The notes under the pieces: model-generated
Databases searched by the model: none
Told to the model about the DNA's origin: nothing
Seen by the model: the letters and a program-made list of their open reading frames with translations, nothing else
Source of the DNA: Mycobacteroides chelonae
Lineage (GTDB): Bacteria > Actinomycetota > Actinomycetes > Mycobacteriales > Mycobacteriaceae
DNA: 64,000 nucleotides
Direction of reading: 5' to 3'
Assembly: GCA_014204435.1 (NCBI GenBank)
Contig: JACHLF010000001.1
Coordinates: 576,889 to 640,888 of the forward strand
Shown here: positions 36,639-45,784 of the stretch, piece by piece
Layout: each line of letters starts with the position of its first letter
How positions within the stretch are numbered: position 1 is the first letter of the stretch
Translations under genes and position numbers: made by a program

Positions 36639-38114
36639 ATGCCAGGTAGCGGATTGTGGCGAACAAAGTCTGTCGAGCAGTCGATCACGGATACTGATGA
36701 GCCGGAGACTAAACTTCGGAGGGACCTAACGTGGTGGGATCTCACCGTTTTCGGGGTCTCGGTGGTCATCGGTGCCGGTATCTTCACGGTCACCGCATCC
36801 ACGGCGGCCAACGTCACCGGGCCGGCGATCTCACTGTCCTTCGTCATGGCTGCTATTGGATGTGGTCTGGCGGCGATGTGCTATGCCGAATTCGCTTCCA
36901 CCATCCCGGTCGCCGGTAGCGCGTATACGTTCTCCTATGCGACGTTCGGCGAGTTCGCTGCGTGGATTCTTGGGTGGGATCTCATCCTCGAATTTTCCGT
37001 TGGTGCGGCCACCGTCGCCAAGGGCTGGTCGAGTTACCTGAGCACCGTCTTTGGGTTGTCCAGTAGCACAGTGCATCTGGGATCGGTGAAGGTCGACTGG
37101 GGTGCGTTGCTGATCGTCTCGGTGTTGACGGTGCTGCTTGCGGTCGGAACTAAGCTTTCCTCGCGCGTGTCCCTCGTCATCACCGCGGTCAAGGTCCTGG
37201 TGGTGCTTTTGGTGATCGTCGTGGGCGCGTTCTTCATCAAGACGGCCAACTACACACCGTTCATTCCTCCTGCCGAGGCCGGCAGTGCCAGCAGAACAGG
37301 GCTAGATCAGTCGCTGTTCTCTTTCATCGCCGGTGGCACAGGAAGCCAGTACGGGTGGTTCGGGGTGCTGGCGGGCGCGTCCATCGTGTTCTTCGCTTTC
37401 ATAGGTTTTGACGTCGTCGCCACGACCGCGGAAGAAACGCGGAACCCTCAAAGAGATGTGCCCCGCGGCATCATCGCCTCGCTGGCGATCGTCACCGTCT
37501 TGTACGTTGCGGTCACGGTGGTGCTCTCGGGCATGGTCAAGTACAGCGATTTGCGGTCCGCGGATTCGCACCCGAACCTGTCCACGGCGTTTCATCTCAA
37601 CGGCGTCGACTGGGCCGCCAAGGTGATCGCCATCGGTGCGCTGGCCGGGTTGACCACCGTGGTCATGGTGTTGATGCTCGGGCAGATTCGGGTCATTTTC
37701 GCGATGTGCCGCGACGGGCTGCTGCCGCGCGAGCTCGCTCGAACGGGATCGCACGGTACACCGATACGTATCACCCTGATCGTGGGCTTTCTTGTTGCGA
37801 TAGCGGCGTCCCTCACCCCGATAGAGGGGCTGGAAGAGATCGTGAACGTCGGAACGTTGTTCGCCTTTGTGCTGGTGTCGGCCGGGGTCATCGTGCTGCG
37901 GCGCTCCCGACCCGATTTGCCCCGGGGCTTCCGCGCTCCGGGTGTGCCGTGGCTTCCTGCCGTTGCGATCGTGGCGTGCGGATGGTTGATGCTCAACCTG
38001 GCGGTGCGCACCTGGATGTGTGCGCTGGCCTGGATGGTTGTCGGCGTCGTCGTCTATTTCGTCTACAGCCGGCGGCACTCGGTACTCGGGCTGCGCGCAG
38101 CCGTAGACCAGTAA
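36639..38114 (+). CDS. APC-family amino-acid permease (Rv3253c-type)
   Basis: 491 aa from ATG 36639. Cytosolic N-terminal tail, then about 12 transmembrane segments. The APC glycine-rich TM1 is WWDLTVFGVSVVIGAGIFTVTASTAANVTGPAISLSF, with CYAEFASTIPVAGSAYTFSYATFGEFAAWILGWDLILE and FFAFIGFDVVATTAEETRNPQRDVPRGII further on. It belongs to the cationic amino-acid transporter-like subfamily. A large inverted repeat follows the stop before alkB. Confidence 0.9.
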   Translation: MPGSGLWRTKSVEQSITDTDEPETKLRRDLTWWDLTVFGVSVVIGAGIFTVTASTAANVTGPAISLSFVMAAIGCGLAAMCYAEFASTIPVAGSAYTFSYATFGEFAAWILGWDLILEFSVGAATVAKGWSSYLSTVFGLSSSTVHLGSVKVDWGALLIVSVLTVLLAVGTKLSSRVSLVITAVKVLVVLLVIVVGAFFIKTANYTPFIPPAEAGSASRTGLDQSLFSFIAGGTGSQYGWFGVLAGASIVFFAFIGFDVVATTAEETRNPQRDVPRGIIASLAIVTVLYVAVTVVLSGMVKYSDLRSADSHPNLSTAFHLNGVDWAAKVIAIGALAGLTTVVMVLMLGQIRVIFAMCRDGLLPRELARTGSHGTPIRITLIVGFLVAIAASLTPIEGLEEIVNVGTLFAFVLVSAGVIVLRRSRPDLPRGFRAPGVPWLPAVAIVACGWLMLNLAVRTWMCALAWMVVGVVVYFVYSRRHSVLGLRAAVDQ

Positions 38115-38116
38115 CT

Positions 38117-38213
38117 CCCCATTCACCAGGCGCATCAGCGCGTCGAAAGTAACCGCTCGCAGGAATTCGGACCGAACCGTCTGCGTGCGGTTACTTTCGG
38201 TGTCCTGGTGGGG
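38117..38213. repeat. Long interrupted inverted repeat
   Basis: A 13-bp perfect inner repeat (38144-38156 with 38187-38199) extends by a 5-bp block (38158-38162 with 38181-38185). A second outer 7-bp pair (38124-38130 with 38204-38210) encloses it. It follows the permease stop and precedes the alkB promoter region, so it may terminate the permease transcript or insulate alkB. Confidence 0.65.
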
Positions 38214-38252
38214 TGACGCGCACCACCAGGCGCTGTACAAAACATGGTCATT

Positions 38253-38310
38253 TGTCTAGACAGGCGACTAAGAATGCCATATCGTCAAGTTCGTTCGGTG
38301 AGGTGCCTCA
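38253..38310 (+). promoter_or_regulatory. Two palindromes in the alkB upstream region
   Basis: TGTCTAGACA (38253-38262) is a perfect 10-bp palindrome and TGAGG-TG-CCTCA (38299-38310) a second. Both lie in the 124 nt before the alkB start and are candidate operators for the TetR regulator encoded at the end of the operon. Confidence 0.4.
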
Positions 38311-38337
38311 TGCAGATATCGACGAGGAGAAGTGACG

Positions 38338-39567
38338 ATGACGTCAAACCTGGGAACCAGTCCGGTGCAGCCCGCCGCAGAGTGGCGCGACCGCAAGCGC
38401 TACATGTGGCTGTACGGCATGATTCCGCCCACCGCGATCTTCATCGCGACGGCGCTGGTCTATGTGGTGAACCAGCTCGGCGGGCAGCAGGTCTCACCCG
38501 TCTTCTTCTGGATCGGCCCGCTGCTGGTCTATGTGATCCTGCCGCTACTGGATCTGAGCTTCGGCGCCGACGGGGAGAACCCGCCCGATGAGGTGATGGA
38601 GGCGCTGGAGAACGACAAGTACTACCGGTACTGCACCTACATCTTCATCCCGTTCCAGTACGCGAGCTTCTTCGTGGGCGCCTATTACTTCACCGCCACC
38701 GATCTGAGCTGGATCGGCTTCGACCACGGCATCAGCTGGATCTCCAAGCTGGGCATCGCACTGTCGATCGGGGTGCTCGGCGGGGTTGGCATCAACACCG
38801 CTCACGAAATGGGGCACAAGAAGGACGAACTGGAGCGCTGGCTCTCGAAAATCACGCTGGCGCAGACCTTCTACGGACACTTCTACATCGAGCACAATCG
38901 GGGGCACCACGTGCGTGTCGCCACCCCCGAGGATCCGGCCAGTTCGCGATTCGGCGAGACGTTCTGGGGCTTTTGGCCGCGCAGCGTGTGGGGCTCCCTG
39001 AAGTCCGCCTGGAATCTGGAGGCCACGCGCATGAAGCGGCTGAATCGCTTTGTGCTGCACCCGAGCAACGACGTGGTCAATGCCTGGTTGATGACGGCGG
39101 TGTTGTTCGGAGTCACCATCGCCCTCTTCGGCACCGCGGTCATTCCCTACCTCATCATTCAGGCCGTCTACGGCTTCACCTTCCTGGAGACGGTGAACTA
39201 CCTGGAGCACTACGGGCTGCTGCGTGAGAAAAGCCGGGAGCGCTACGAGCGCTGCACCCCCAAGCACAGCTGGAACTCCGATCACCTGGTGACCAACATC
39301 TTCCTGTACCACCTGCAGCGGCACAGCGATCACCACGCCAACCCGACGCGGCGCTACCAGACCCTGCGCAGCATGGACGGCGCACCCAACCTGCCCAGCG
39401 GGTACGCCACCATGCTGACGCTGGCCTACTTCCCGCCGCTGTGGCGCAAAGTGATGGATCACCGGGTGCTCGATCACTACGACGGCGATATCACCCGGGT
39501 GAACATCCAGCCGAGCAAGCGCACAAAGATTCTGGCGAAGTACGGCGTGACGGACGAGGCGGCCTGA
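38338..39567 (+). CDS. alkB: Alkane 1-monooxygenase AlkB
   Basis: 409 aa. ATG 38338 is preferred over GTG 38332 because GAGGAGA is then 8 nt upstream. Six hydrophobic segments and the diiron His boxes: NTAHEMGHKKDE, EHNRGHHVRV, LQRHSDHHANP, plus the NYLEHYGLLR motif. It hydroxylates medium- to long-chain n-alkanes at the terminal carbon in the membrane using electrons from the rubredoxins encoded just downstream. Operon: alkB, rubA, rubB, TetR regulator, in the order seen in M. tuberculosis. Confidence 0.96.
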   Translation: MTSNLGTSPVQPAAEWRDRKRYMWLYGMIPPTAIFIATALVYVVNQLGGQQVSPVFFWIGPLLVYVILPLLDLSFGADGENPPDEVMEALENDKYYRYCTYIFIPFQYASFFVGAYYFTATDLSWIGFDHGISWISKLGIALSIGVLGGVGINTAHEMGHKKDELERWLSKITLAQTFYGHFYIEHNRGHHVRVATPEDPASSRFGETFWGFWPRSVWGSLKSAWNLEATRMKRLNRFVLHPSNDVVNAWLMTAVLFGVTIALFGTAVIPYLIIQAVYGFTFLETVNYLEHYGLLREKSRERYERCTPKHSWNSDHLVTNIFLYHLQRHSDHHANPTRRYQTLRSMDGAPNLPSGYATMLTLAYFPPLWRKVMDHRVLDHYDGDITRVNIQPSKRTKILAKYGVTDEAA

Positions 39568-39568
39568 C

Positions 39569-39745
39569 ATGTCGCAGTACCGTTGCCCCATATGTCAATA
39601 CGTGTACGACGAGAGCTCGGGTGCCCCTCGCGAGGGGTTCCCGGCCGGGACGGCGTGGTCGGAGATTCCCGACGACTGGTGCTGCCCCGACTGCGGTGTA
39701 CGCGAGAAGCTTGATTTCGAGGAAGTAGTAGGAGCGGACTCATGA
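39569..39745 (+). CDS. rubA: Rubredoxin RubA
   Basis: 58 aa from ATG 39569, 1 nt after the alkB stop. Four Cys ligands for one iron lie in [11 protein letters not shown] and [11 protein letters not shown]. The spacer [15 protein letters not shown] is typical. An extra Cys in CCPDC is usual for the AlkG1-like type of this operon. It carries electrons to AlkB. ATGA overlap with rubB. Confidence 0.95.
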   Translation: MSQYRCPICQYVYDESSGAPREGFPAGTAWSEIPDDWCCPDCGVREKLDFEEVVGADS

Positions 39746-39933
39746 GCGACGACACCGACTACAAGCTGTACGAATGCATGCAGTGCGGATTCCAGTACGA
39801 CGAAGCCATCGGTTGGCCGGAGGACGGAATCGAGCCGGGCACCCGCTGGGATGACATTCCCGAGGACTGGAGCTGCCCGGACTGCGGTGCGGCCAAGGCC
39901 GACTTCGTGATGGTGGAGATCGCGCGGCCATGA
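39742..39933 (+). CDS. rubB: Rubredoxin RubB
   Basis: 63 aa with both CxxC iron motifs: [43 protein letters not shown]. This is the AlkG2-type rubredoxin that can complement alkane oxidation in other systems. Starts inside the rubA stop (ATGA) and its stop overlaps the TetR start, so all four genes are translationally linked. Confidence 0.95.
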   Translation: MSDDTDYKLYECMQCGFQYDEAIGWPEDGIEPGTRWDDIPEDWSCPDCGAAKADFVMVEIARP

Positions 39934-40628
39934 CCGACGTGCTGCCTGGCAGGGGCGCATTGACGTCCGCCAGCGCCCCAGCCAGGCCCCCCGGGGTGAC
40001 GCCACGAGTGCCGTATGCCGAGGCCGCGCGCGCGCTGCTTCGCGAATCGGTACTCGATGCACTCGGTGACTTGCTGCGCCAGCGCGACTGGTCGGCGGTC
40101 ACGATGTCCGATGTGTCCCGTCGGGCCGGGGTGAGCCGTCAGACGCTGTACAACGAGTTCGGATCGCGGCAGGGGCTGGCCCAGGGGTACGCATTGAGGC
40201 TGGCGCACCGCCTGGTGGATGCCGTCGGCGACGCGATCTACGCCCATGTCGGCGATATCCACGGCGCCCTGCATTCGGGCTTTTCGGACTTCTTCGCCGA
40301 GAGCATCGCCGATCCCATGGTCATCTCGCTGATCACCGGTGAGGCCAAGCCCGAACTCATGCGCATCGTCACTGTGGACAGCGCGCTGATCGTGGTGCCG
40401 GCCTCGGCCCGACTGACCGAATCGTTCATGAACAGTTGGGTGGCCGTCAGCGAGGAGGACGCGGCGATCCTGGCGAGGTCGATTGTGCGGCTGGCGATCA
40501 GTTACGTGTCGATGCCGCCGGAATCCGACCATGACGTGGCGCTGGACATGGCGCGGCTGTTGTCTCCGTTCGTGGAGGCCAACGCACTCGCCGACAAGGC
40601 CCCCGCAAGCGGGAGGTTCCCCCAATGA
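39930..40628 (+). CDS. TetR-family regulator of the alkane operon (Rv3249c-type)
   Basis: 232 aa. The N-terminal helix-turn-helix is seen at about 45-90: [56 protein letters not shown]. The C-terminal ligand domain has no recognisable motif. Position as last gene of alkB-rubA-rubB with ATGA overlap makes it the likely local repressor, responding to alkane or an oxidation product. A 25-residue Pro/Ala-rich N-terminal extension precedes the HTH. Confidence 0.9.
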   Translation: MTDVLPGRGALTSASAPARPPGVTPRVPYAEAARALLRESVLDALGDLLRQRDWSAVTMSDVSRRAGVSRQTLYNEFGSRQGLAQGYALRLAHRLVDAVGDAIYAHVGDIHGALHSGFSDFFAESIADPMVISLITGEAKPELMRIVTVDSALIVVPASARLTESFMNSWVAVSEEDAAILARSIVRLAISYVSMPPESDHDVALDMARLLSPFVEANALADKAPASGRFPQ

Positions 40629-40758
40629 CCTGCATGTCGAAAATCTCGCTACCTGATCTAACTATCCGTCGCTCCCACGCGCTAACCTGATGGCGGACCC
40701 GTGTGTGTCAGTTGAATTGACATATACGACATATTCAAGAGACTTGATTGAGGTGGCG

Positions 40759-42219
<1,461 letters not shown>

Positions 42220-42238
42220 TCGCCGCTAATCCGCGTAG

Positions 42239-42268
42239 AGGCCCCTTGCACTTCGGTGTCGGGGGCCT
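42239..42268 (+). terminator. Hairpin after sahH
   Basis: AGGCCCC (42239-42245) pairs with GGGGCCT (42262-42268), with an inner CAC-TTCG-GTG tetraloop stem. It is followed by TTTGCG, a poor U-tract. It ends 19 nt before tmk, so it may only partly stop transcription. Confidence 0.6.
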
Positions 42269-42287
42269 TTGCGTAGGCTGACCAGCC

Positions 42288-42923
42288 GTGGGCCAGCTGA
42301 TTGCGATCGAGGGTGTCGACGGCGCGGGCAAGCGCACGCTGACCGAGAAGTTGATAGCGCGCGGCAATTCCCAGGGGTTATCCGTTGCGACGCTGGACTT
42401 CCCGCGCTACGGCCGCTCGGTGCACGCCGACCTCGCCGCCGAGTCGCTCAAAGGCGGGCACGGCGATGTGGTGTCCTCCGCATACGCGATGGGGTTGCTG
42501 TTCGCGCTGGACCGACGCGATGCTCTCGACGAGTTGACGGGGCTGGCGCGCGTCAACGATCTGGTGATCCTGGATCGGTGGGTGGCCTCCAACGCCGCAT
42601 ACGGCGCGGCGCGGCTGCTCCAAGACGGCGACGGCGAGATGGCCCGTTGGGTGTATGAGCTCGAATACAAACGCTTCGGTCTGCCGCATCCCGATTGGCA
42701 GGTGTTCCTGAATGTCTCCCCGGCGCTCGCGGCGCAGCGGGCGCGGCACCGCGAGCAGCAGGATGCGGATCGCACCCGCGACGCCTACGAGCGCGACGCG
42801 GATCTTCAGTCGAGGGTATCTGCGGCGTATGCGGATCTGGCGCAACGAAATTGGGGCGGGCGGTGGGTGGTCACCGACGGCGGGGACCCGGATGCATTGG
42901 CGGCCTCACTGCTTGGTGGGTAA
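42288..42923 (+). CDS. tmk: Thymidylate kinase
   Basis: 211 aa P-loop kinase: LIAIEGVDGAGKRTLTEKL (Walker A), DFPRYGRSVHADLAAESLKGGHGD, the DR motif in LFALDRRDAL and VILDRWVASNAAYGAARL. It phosphorylates dTMP to dTDP. As in M. tuberculosis it lies between sahH and the mtr genes, though here corA, mgtC and an acyl-CoA synthetase intervene. GTG start; no Shine-Dalgarno sequence is obvious. Confidence 0.94.
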   Translation: MGQLIAIEGVDGAGKRTLTEKLIARGNSQGLSVATLDFPRYGRSVHADLAAESLKGGHGDVVSSAYAMGLLFALDRRDALDELTGLARVNDLVILDRWVASNAAYGAARLLQDGDGEMARWVYELEYKRFGLPHPDWQVFLNVSPALAAQRARHREQQDADRTRDAYERDADLQSRVSAAYADLAQRNWGGRWVVTDGGDPDALAASLLGG

Positions 42924-42926
42924 GGC

Positions 42927-43214
42927 TCAGAGCCCGTTGCGCCCCTTGAACACGGTGTAGAGCCCAACGCAGGTCAACAGCATCAGCCCCAGCGCGAACA
43001 GGTAGCCGAAGGCCCAGGACGGCTCCGGCATGTGGTCGAAGTTCATGCCGTATGCCGCGCGCAGCACCACGAAAAGGGTGTTGCCGTAACGCTCCAGCTT
43101 CGGGCGCTGGTGTGCGTCGATCGCGTCTTCGACCGCCAGCGGATGCAGCCCGAATTCCTCTGCCGCAGCATGCAGTTGGTCGTCGTTCGGGCGGTATAGG
43201 CCGATCCTTACCAT
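42927..43214 (-). pseudogene. corA: Internally deleted CorA magnesium transporter
   Basis: The 95-codon frame joins a CorA N-terminal stretch (VRIGLYRPNDDQLHAAAEEFGLHPLAVEDAIDAHQRPKLERYGNTLFVVLRA) directly to the C-terminal AYGMNFDHMPEPSW and one transmembrane helix FALGLMLLTCVGLYTVF. The GMN signature is retained, but some 240 residues in between, including the cytoplasmic helices and TM1, are gone. The reading frame is still open, so a short membrane peptide may be made. It overlaps the mgtC stop by 7 nt, showing that corA was once downstream in an mgtC-corA operon. Confidence 0.88.
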
Positions 43215-43930
43215 TTACTGGCTTCGGCCTCTTCTTCGCGGTCTACATGCCACCGCACCGCCGAGACCGCGGGTTCCATCGACAGCCGGCTCACCGCGGA
43301 CTCCAGCAGTGAGTCGTTGCGCTGCTCGGCGCTCAGCTTGGCGACGACCCGCACATGCTTACCGTCCTCGACGTCATAGGACCGCACCGATTGCAGCGCA
43401 AATTCCGGCCTGCTGACCGCCTGCACAGTGAGTGCCCGAATATGCGCCTCGGTCTCGTCGGTGGTGGTGACCTCGAAGAGATAGGCGGCGGGCTCGGACT
43501 CGCGGCCGGTGGCCGGCTGGCGGTCAAGCAGGTGGCCCAGTGGGCGTAACAGTAGGTTGGCCACCACGATAGCTGCCGCACCGAGGATCGCCACCTCGTA
43601 TATCCCGCCGCCGGCCAGTGCTCCCACGGCGGCGGTTGCCCACATGGTGGCGGCGGTGTTCAGGCCGGTGATGGTGGCGCCCTGCTTCATGATCACACCG
43701 GCGCCGAGGAAGCCGATGCCCGAAACAATCTGTGCTGCAACCCGAGTGGGATCGGCACCGGGGCCATGGAAGCTGTAGGCGCCCATGATGACGAATAGTG
43801 TCGCGCCCAGACATACCAGCGCGTTGGTGCGCAGGCCGGCGTTCTTGGCGCGCCACTGTCGCTCGATGCCGATGGCGCACCCCAGGCCAAATCCCAGGGC
43901 GATGCGGATGACCACATCCCAATGACTCAT
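43208..43930 (-). CDS. mgtC: MgtC/SapB-family membrane protein
   Basis: 240 aa from ATG 43930, with AGGA in place; longer frames upstream cover the leader and are not used. Transmembrane helices span 1-140: VIRIALGFGLGCAIGIERQWRAKNAGLRTNALVCLGATLFVIMGAYSF (the MgtC signature), QIVSGIGFLGAGVIMKQGATITGLNTAATMWATAAVGALAGGGIYEVAILGAAAIVVANLLLRP. The C-terminal 85 residues are an ACT-like cytosolic domain as in MgtC. MgtC supports growth in low magnesium and intramacrophage survival. Downstream lies a collapsed corA; upstream a structured leader with a leader peptide. Confidence 0.92.
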   Translation of the reverse strand: MSHWDVVIRIALGFGLGCAIGIERQWRAKNAGLRTNALVCLGATLFVIMGAYSFHGPGADPTRVAAQIVSGIGFLGAGVIMKQGATITGLNTAATMWATAAVGALAGGGIYEVAILGAAAIVVANLLLRPLGHLLDRQPATGRESEPAAYLFEVTTTDETEAHIRALTVQAVSRPEFALQSVRSYDVEDGKHVRVVAKLSAEQRNDSLLESAVSRLSMEPAVSAVRWHVDREEEAEASKW

Positions 43931-43990
43931 GACGGGTCCTGTTCTCTCGCAGTGGCTTCGAGGTGCACACAGATGTGTGGTGCAACAAGG

Positions 43991-44029
43991 GCGCCTTCGA
44001 GCGCGACCCGGGTCTGCGTTAGAAGGCGC
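43991..44029 (-). promoter_or_regulatory. Hairpin in the mgtC leader
   Basis: GCGCCTTC (43991-43998) pairs with GAAGGCGC (44022-44029). The 5' arm on the transcript overlaps the last codons of the leader ORF, so translation to the leader stop would prevent this hairpin from forming. The transcript continues CCTTGTTG without a clear U-tract. Confidence 0.55.
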
Positions 44030-44060
44030 TGTGGATACTCGGAGGTTGACTATCGGACAT
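44019..44060 (-). CDS. Leader peptide in the mgtC 5' UTR
   Basis: 13 codons, MSDSQPPSIHSAF, from ATG 44060 to TAA 44019-44021. A perfect AGGAGG lies 10 nt upstream (44071-44076). That Shine-Dalgarno sequence can pair with ACCTCC, part of the Gln-Pro-Pro codons, with a second stem (GACTAT/ATAGTC) nested inside, so the leader can hide its own start. Proline-rich leader peptides control mgtA and mgtC in Salmonella (MgtL, MgtP), so a related logic is plausible; no sequence homology is claimed. The ORF ends 88 nt before mgtC. Confidence 0.5.
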   Translation of the reverse strand: MSDSQPPSIHSAF

Positions 44061-44075
44061 AGTCGCGTCACCTCC
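44041..44075 (-). promoter_or_regulatory. Shine-Dalgarno-masking hairpin in the mgtC leader
   Basis: GGAGGT (44041-44046) with ACCTCC (44070-44075) encloses GACTAT (44048-44053) with ATAGTC (44059-44064). The 5' arm on the transcript is the leader Shine-Dalgarno sequence and the inner stem covers the leader ATG. This is a strong two-tier hairpin visible directly in sequence; its switching role is inferred. Confidence 0.6.
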
Positions 44076-44215
44076 TGAGCGCTGGCGCAAAGCGCACATG
44101 AACCACTGCTGACAAAGCGCCATCATTAAACACCTGTCGACCGGTGAGCGGCAAGATGCCCTTTCGCTTCGTGGATATCCACGCCACAACGGGAGCGGGA
44201 CGGCAGGATTGGTGC

Positions 44216-45733
44216 GTGTTCTTCGACCTGAGCGTGCGAGATTTCCTGGACCGTGCCGAGCTGGTGTACCCCGACCGCGTCGGTGCCGTCGACGAGCCGA
44301 TGCAACCGGCGCCGTCCTGGGGATCTGTGACCTACCGGCAGCTCGCAGCGCGGGCGCGCGGACAGGCGGCGGCGCTCGACGGTCTGGGTGTGGGGCCGGG
44401 GGAGCGGGTGGCGATCGTGTCTCAGAACAGTGCGCGGCTGCTCACCTCGTTCTTCGGGGTGTCCGGCTGGGGGCGCGTCCTGGTGCCCGTCAACTTTCGG
44501 TTGGCTCCCACCGAGATCGAGTACATCGTCCGGCATTCGGGCGCTTCGGTGCTGATGGTCGATCCGGAGGTGCGTGGCCTGTTGGGTACCGTGCGAGCCC
44601 GGCACAACTTCGTGCTGGGTGAGGACGATGCGGCGATATTCGGTGAAACAGACTCGGCTGACCCCGCCCCCTGGTCGTGTGCTGAATCGGCAACCGCCAC
44701 ACTGAATTACACCTCGGGCACGACGAGTAGGCCCAAGGGCGTGCAGCTTACGCATCGCAACATCTGGATCAATGGTGTGGTCTTCGGTCTGCACGCCACT
44801 CTGCGCGATGACGATGTTCTGCTGCACACGCTGCCGATGTTCCACTGCAACGGATGGGGCTGGCCGTACGCGGCGACCGGAATGGGTGCACGGCACATCG
44901 TGCTGCGCAAGGTCGACGGTGACGAGATTCTGCGACGTGTCGCAGAGCACGGCGTCACGGTGATGTGTGCGGCGCCGACGGTCGTTGACGCCGTGCTGGA
45001 TGCCGCCGCGCGCTGGCACGGGCCTATCCCGGGGCGGGACCGGGTCCGAATCATCGTCGCGGGAGCTCCGCCGCCGACGCGCACCATCGCGCGGGTACGT
45101 GCCGAACTGGGCTGGGAGTTCATCCAGATCTACGGGCTCACCGAGACGGCACCGCTGATCACCATGAATCGCTTTCGTTCCGAATGGGCCGACTTCGACG
45201 AGCAGCAGCAGGCCCGCATGTTGGGTCGCGCGGGTGTTCCAGCGATCGGTGTCCGGGTATCTATTGCCGAGGACGGTGAGGTGCTGACCCAGTCGAACAC
45301 GAATCTCGATGGTTACTGGGAGCAGCCGGAGGCCACCACGGAGGCATTGGCAGGCAATTGGTTTCATACCGGCGACCGTGGATCGATCTCCGATGGGTAC
45401 CTCAGCATCTCGGACCGGAAGAAGGACGTCATCATCACCGGCGGCGAGAATGTGTCTTCCATCGAGGTGGAAGACGCGCTGATATCGCATCCTGGAGTGC
45501 GGGAGGCTGCCGTGGTCGGGGTGCCGGACGAGAAATGGGGTGAGCTGGTCACCGCCGTCGTGGTGGTTGCCGCGACGGATTCACCCACGGGCCCGGATCT
45601 TGTCGCGCACTGCCGGGAAAGTCTGGCCGGGTACAAGTGCCCCAAGCGTGTGGAGTTCGTCGACTCCCTGCCCAGAACTGCCACCGGGAAGGTTCAGAAG
45701 TTCAAGCTCCGAGAGCAGCTCGCGCGAGACTAG
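44216..45733 (+). CDS. AMP-binding acyl-CoA synthetase
   Basis: 505 aa from GTG 44216, with AGGA 7 nt upstream; an ATG frame extension to 44144 has no family support. Adenylation motifs: ATLNYTSGTTSRPKGVQLTHRN (P-loop-like A3), then IQIYGLTETAPLITMNR, NWFHTGDRGSISDGYLSISDRKKDVIITGGENVSSIEVEDAL, and the lysine motif PRTATGKVQKFKLREQL. A medium- to long-chain fatty-acid CoA ligase of the FadD family is likely. The substrate cannot be told from sequence. It lies between mgtC and mtrA and is not part of either unit. Confidence 0.9.
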   Translation: MFFDLSVRDFLDRAELVYPDRVGAVDEPMQPAPSWGSVTYRQLAARARGQAAALDGLGVGPGERVAIVSQNSARLLTSFFGVSGWGRVLVPVNFRLAPTEIEYIVRHSGASVLMVDPEVRGLLGTVRARHNFVLGEDDAAIFGETDSADPAPWSCAESATATLNYTSGTTSRPKGVQLTHRNIWINGVVFGLHATLRDDDVLLHTLPMFHCNGWGWPYAATGMGARHIVLRKVDGDEILRRVAEHGVTVMCAAPTVVDAVLDAAARWHGPIPGRDRVRIIVAGAPPPTRTIARVRAELGWEFIQIYGLTETAPLITMNRFRSEWADFDEQQQARMLGRAGVPAIGVRVSIAEDGEVLTQSNTNLDGYWEQPEATTEALAGNWFHTGDRGSISDGYLSISDRKKDVIITGGENVSSIEVEDALISHPGVREAAVVGVPDEKWGELVTAVVVVAATDSPTGPDLVAHCRESLAGYKCPKRVEFVDSLPRTATGKVQKFKLREQLARD

Positions 45734-45762
45734 TTCGCAACTCGCCCCTTTGGTACCCCGGT

Positions 45763-45780
45763 TTTGTCACGATCTAGTGA
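45763..45780. promoter_or_regulatory. Palindrome directly upstream of mtrA
   Basis: TGTCACGATCTAGTGACA has perfect 6-bp arms and ends 4 nt before the mtrA ATG. Each arm contains GTCAC, the core of known MtrA binding repeats, so autoregulation is plausible. No Shine-Dalgarno sequence is visible before the ATG, so the palindrome may also affect initiation. Confidence 0.5.
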
Positions 45781-45784
45781 CACG

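Noticed and set aside
43931..44104. M-box magnesium riboswitch before mgtC
   Set aside because: The leader is structured, but I could not match the conserved M-box core by eye; the leader-peptide model fits better. A covariance search would settle it.
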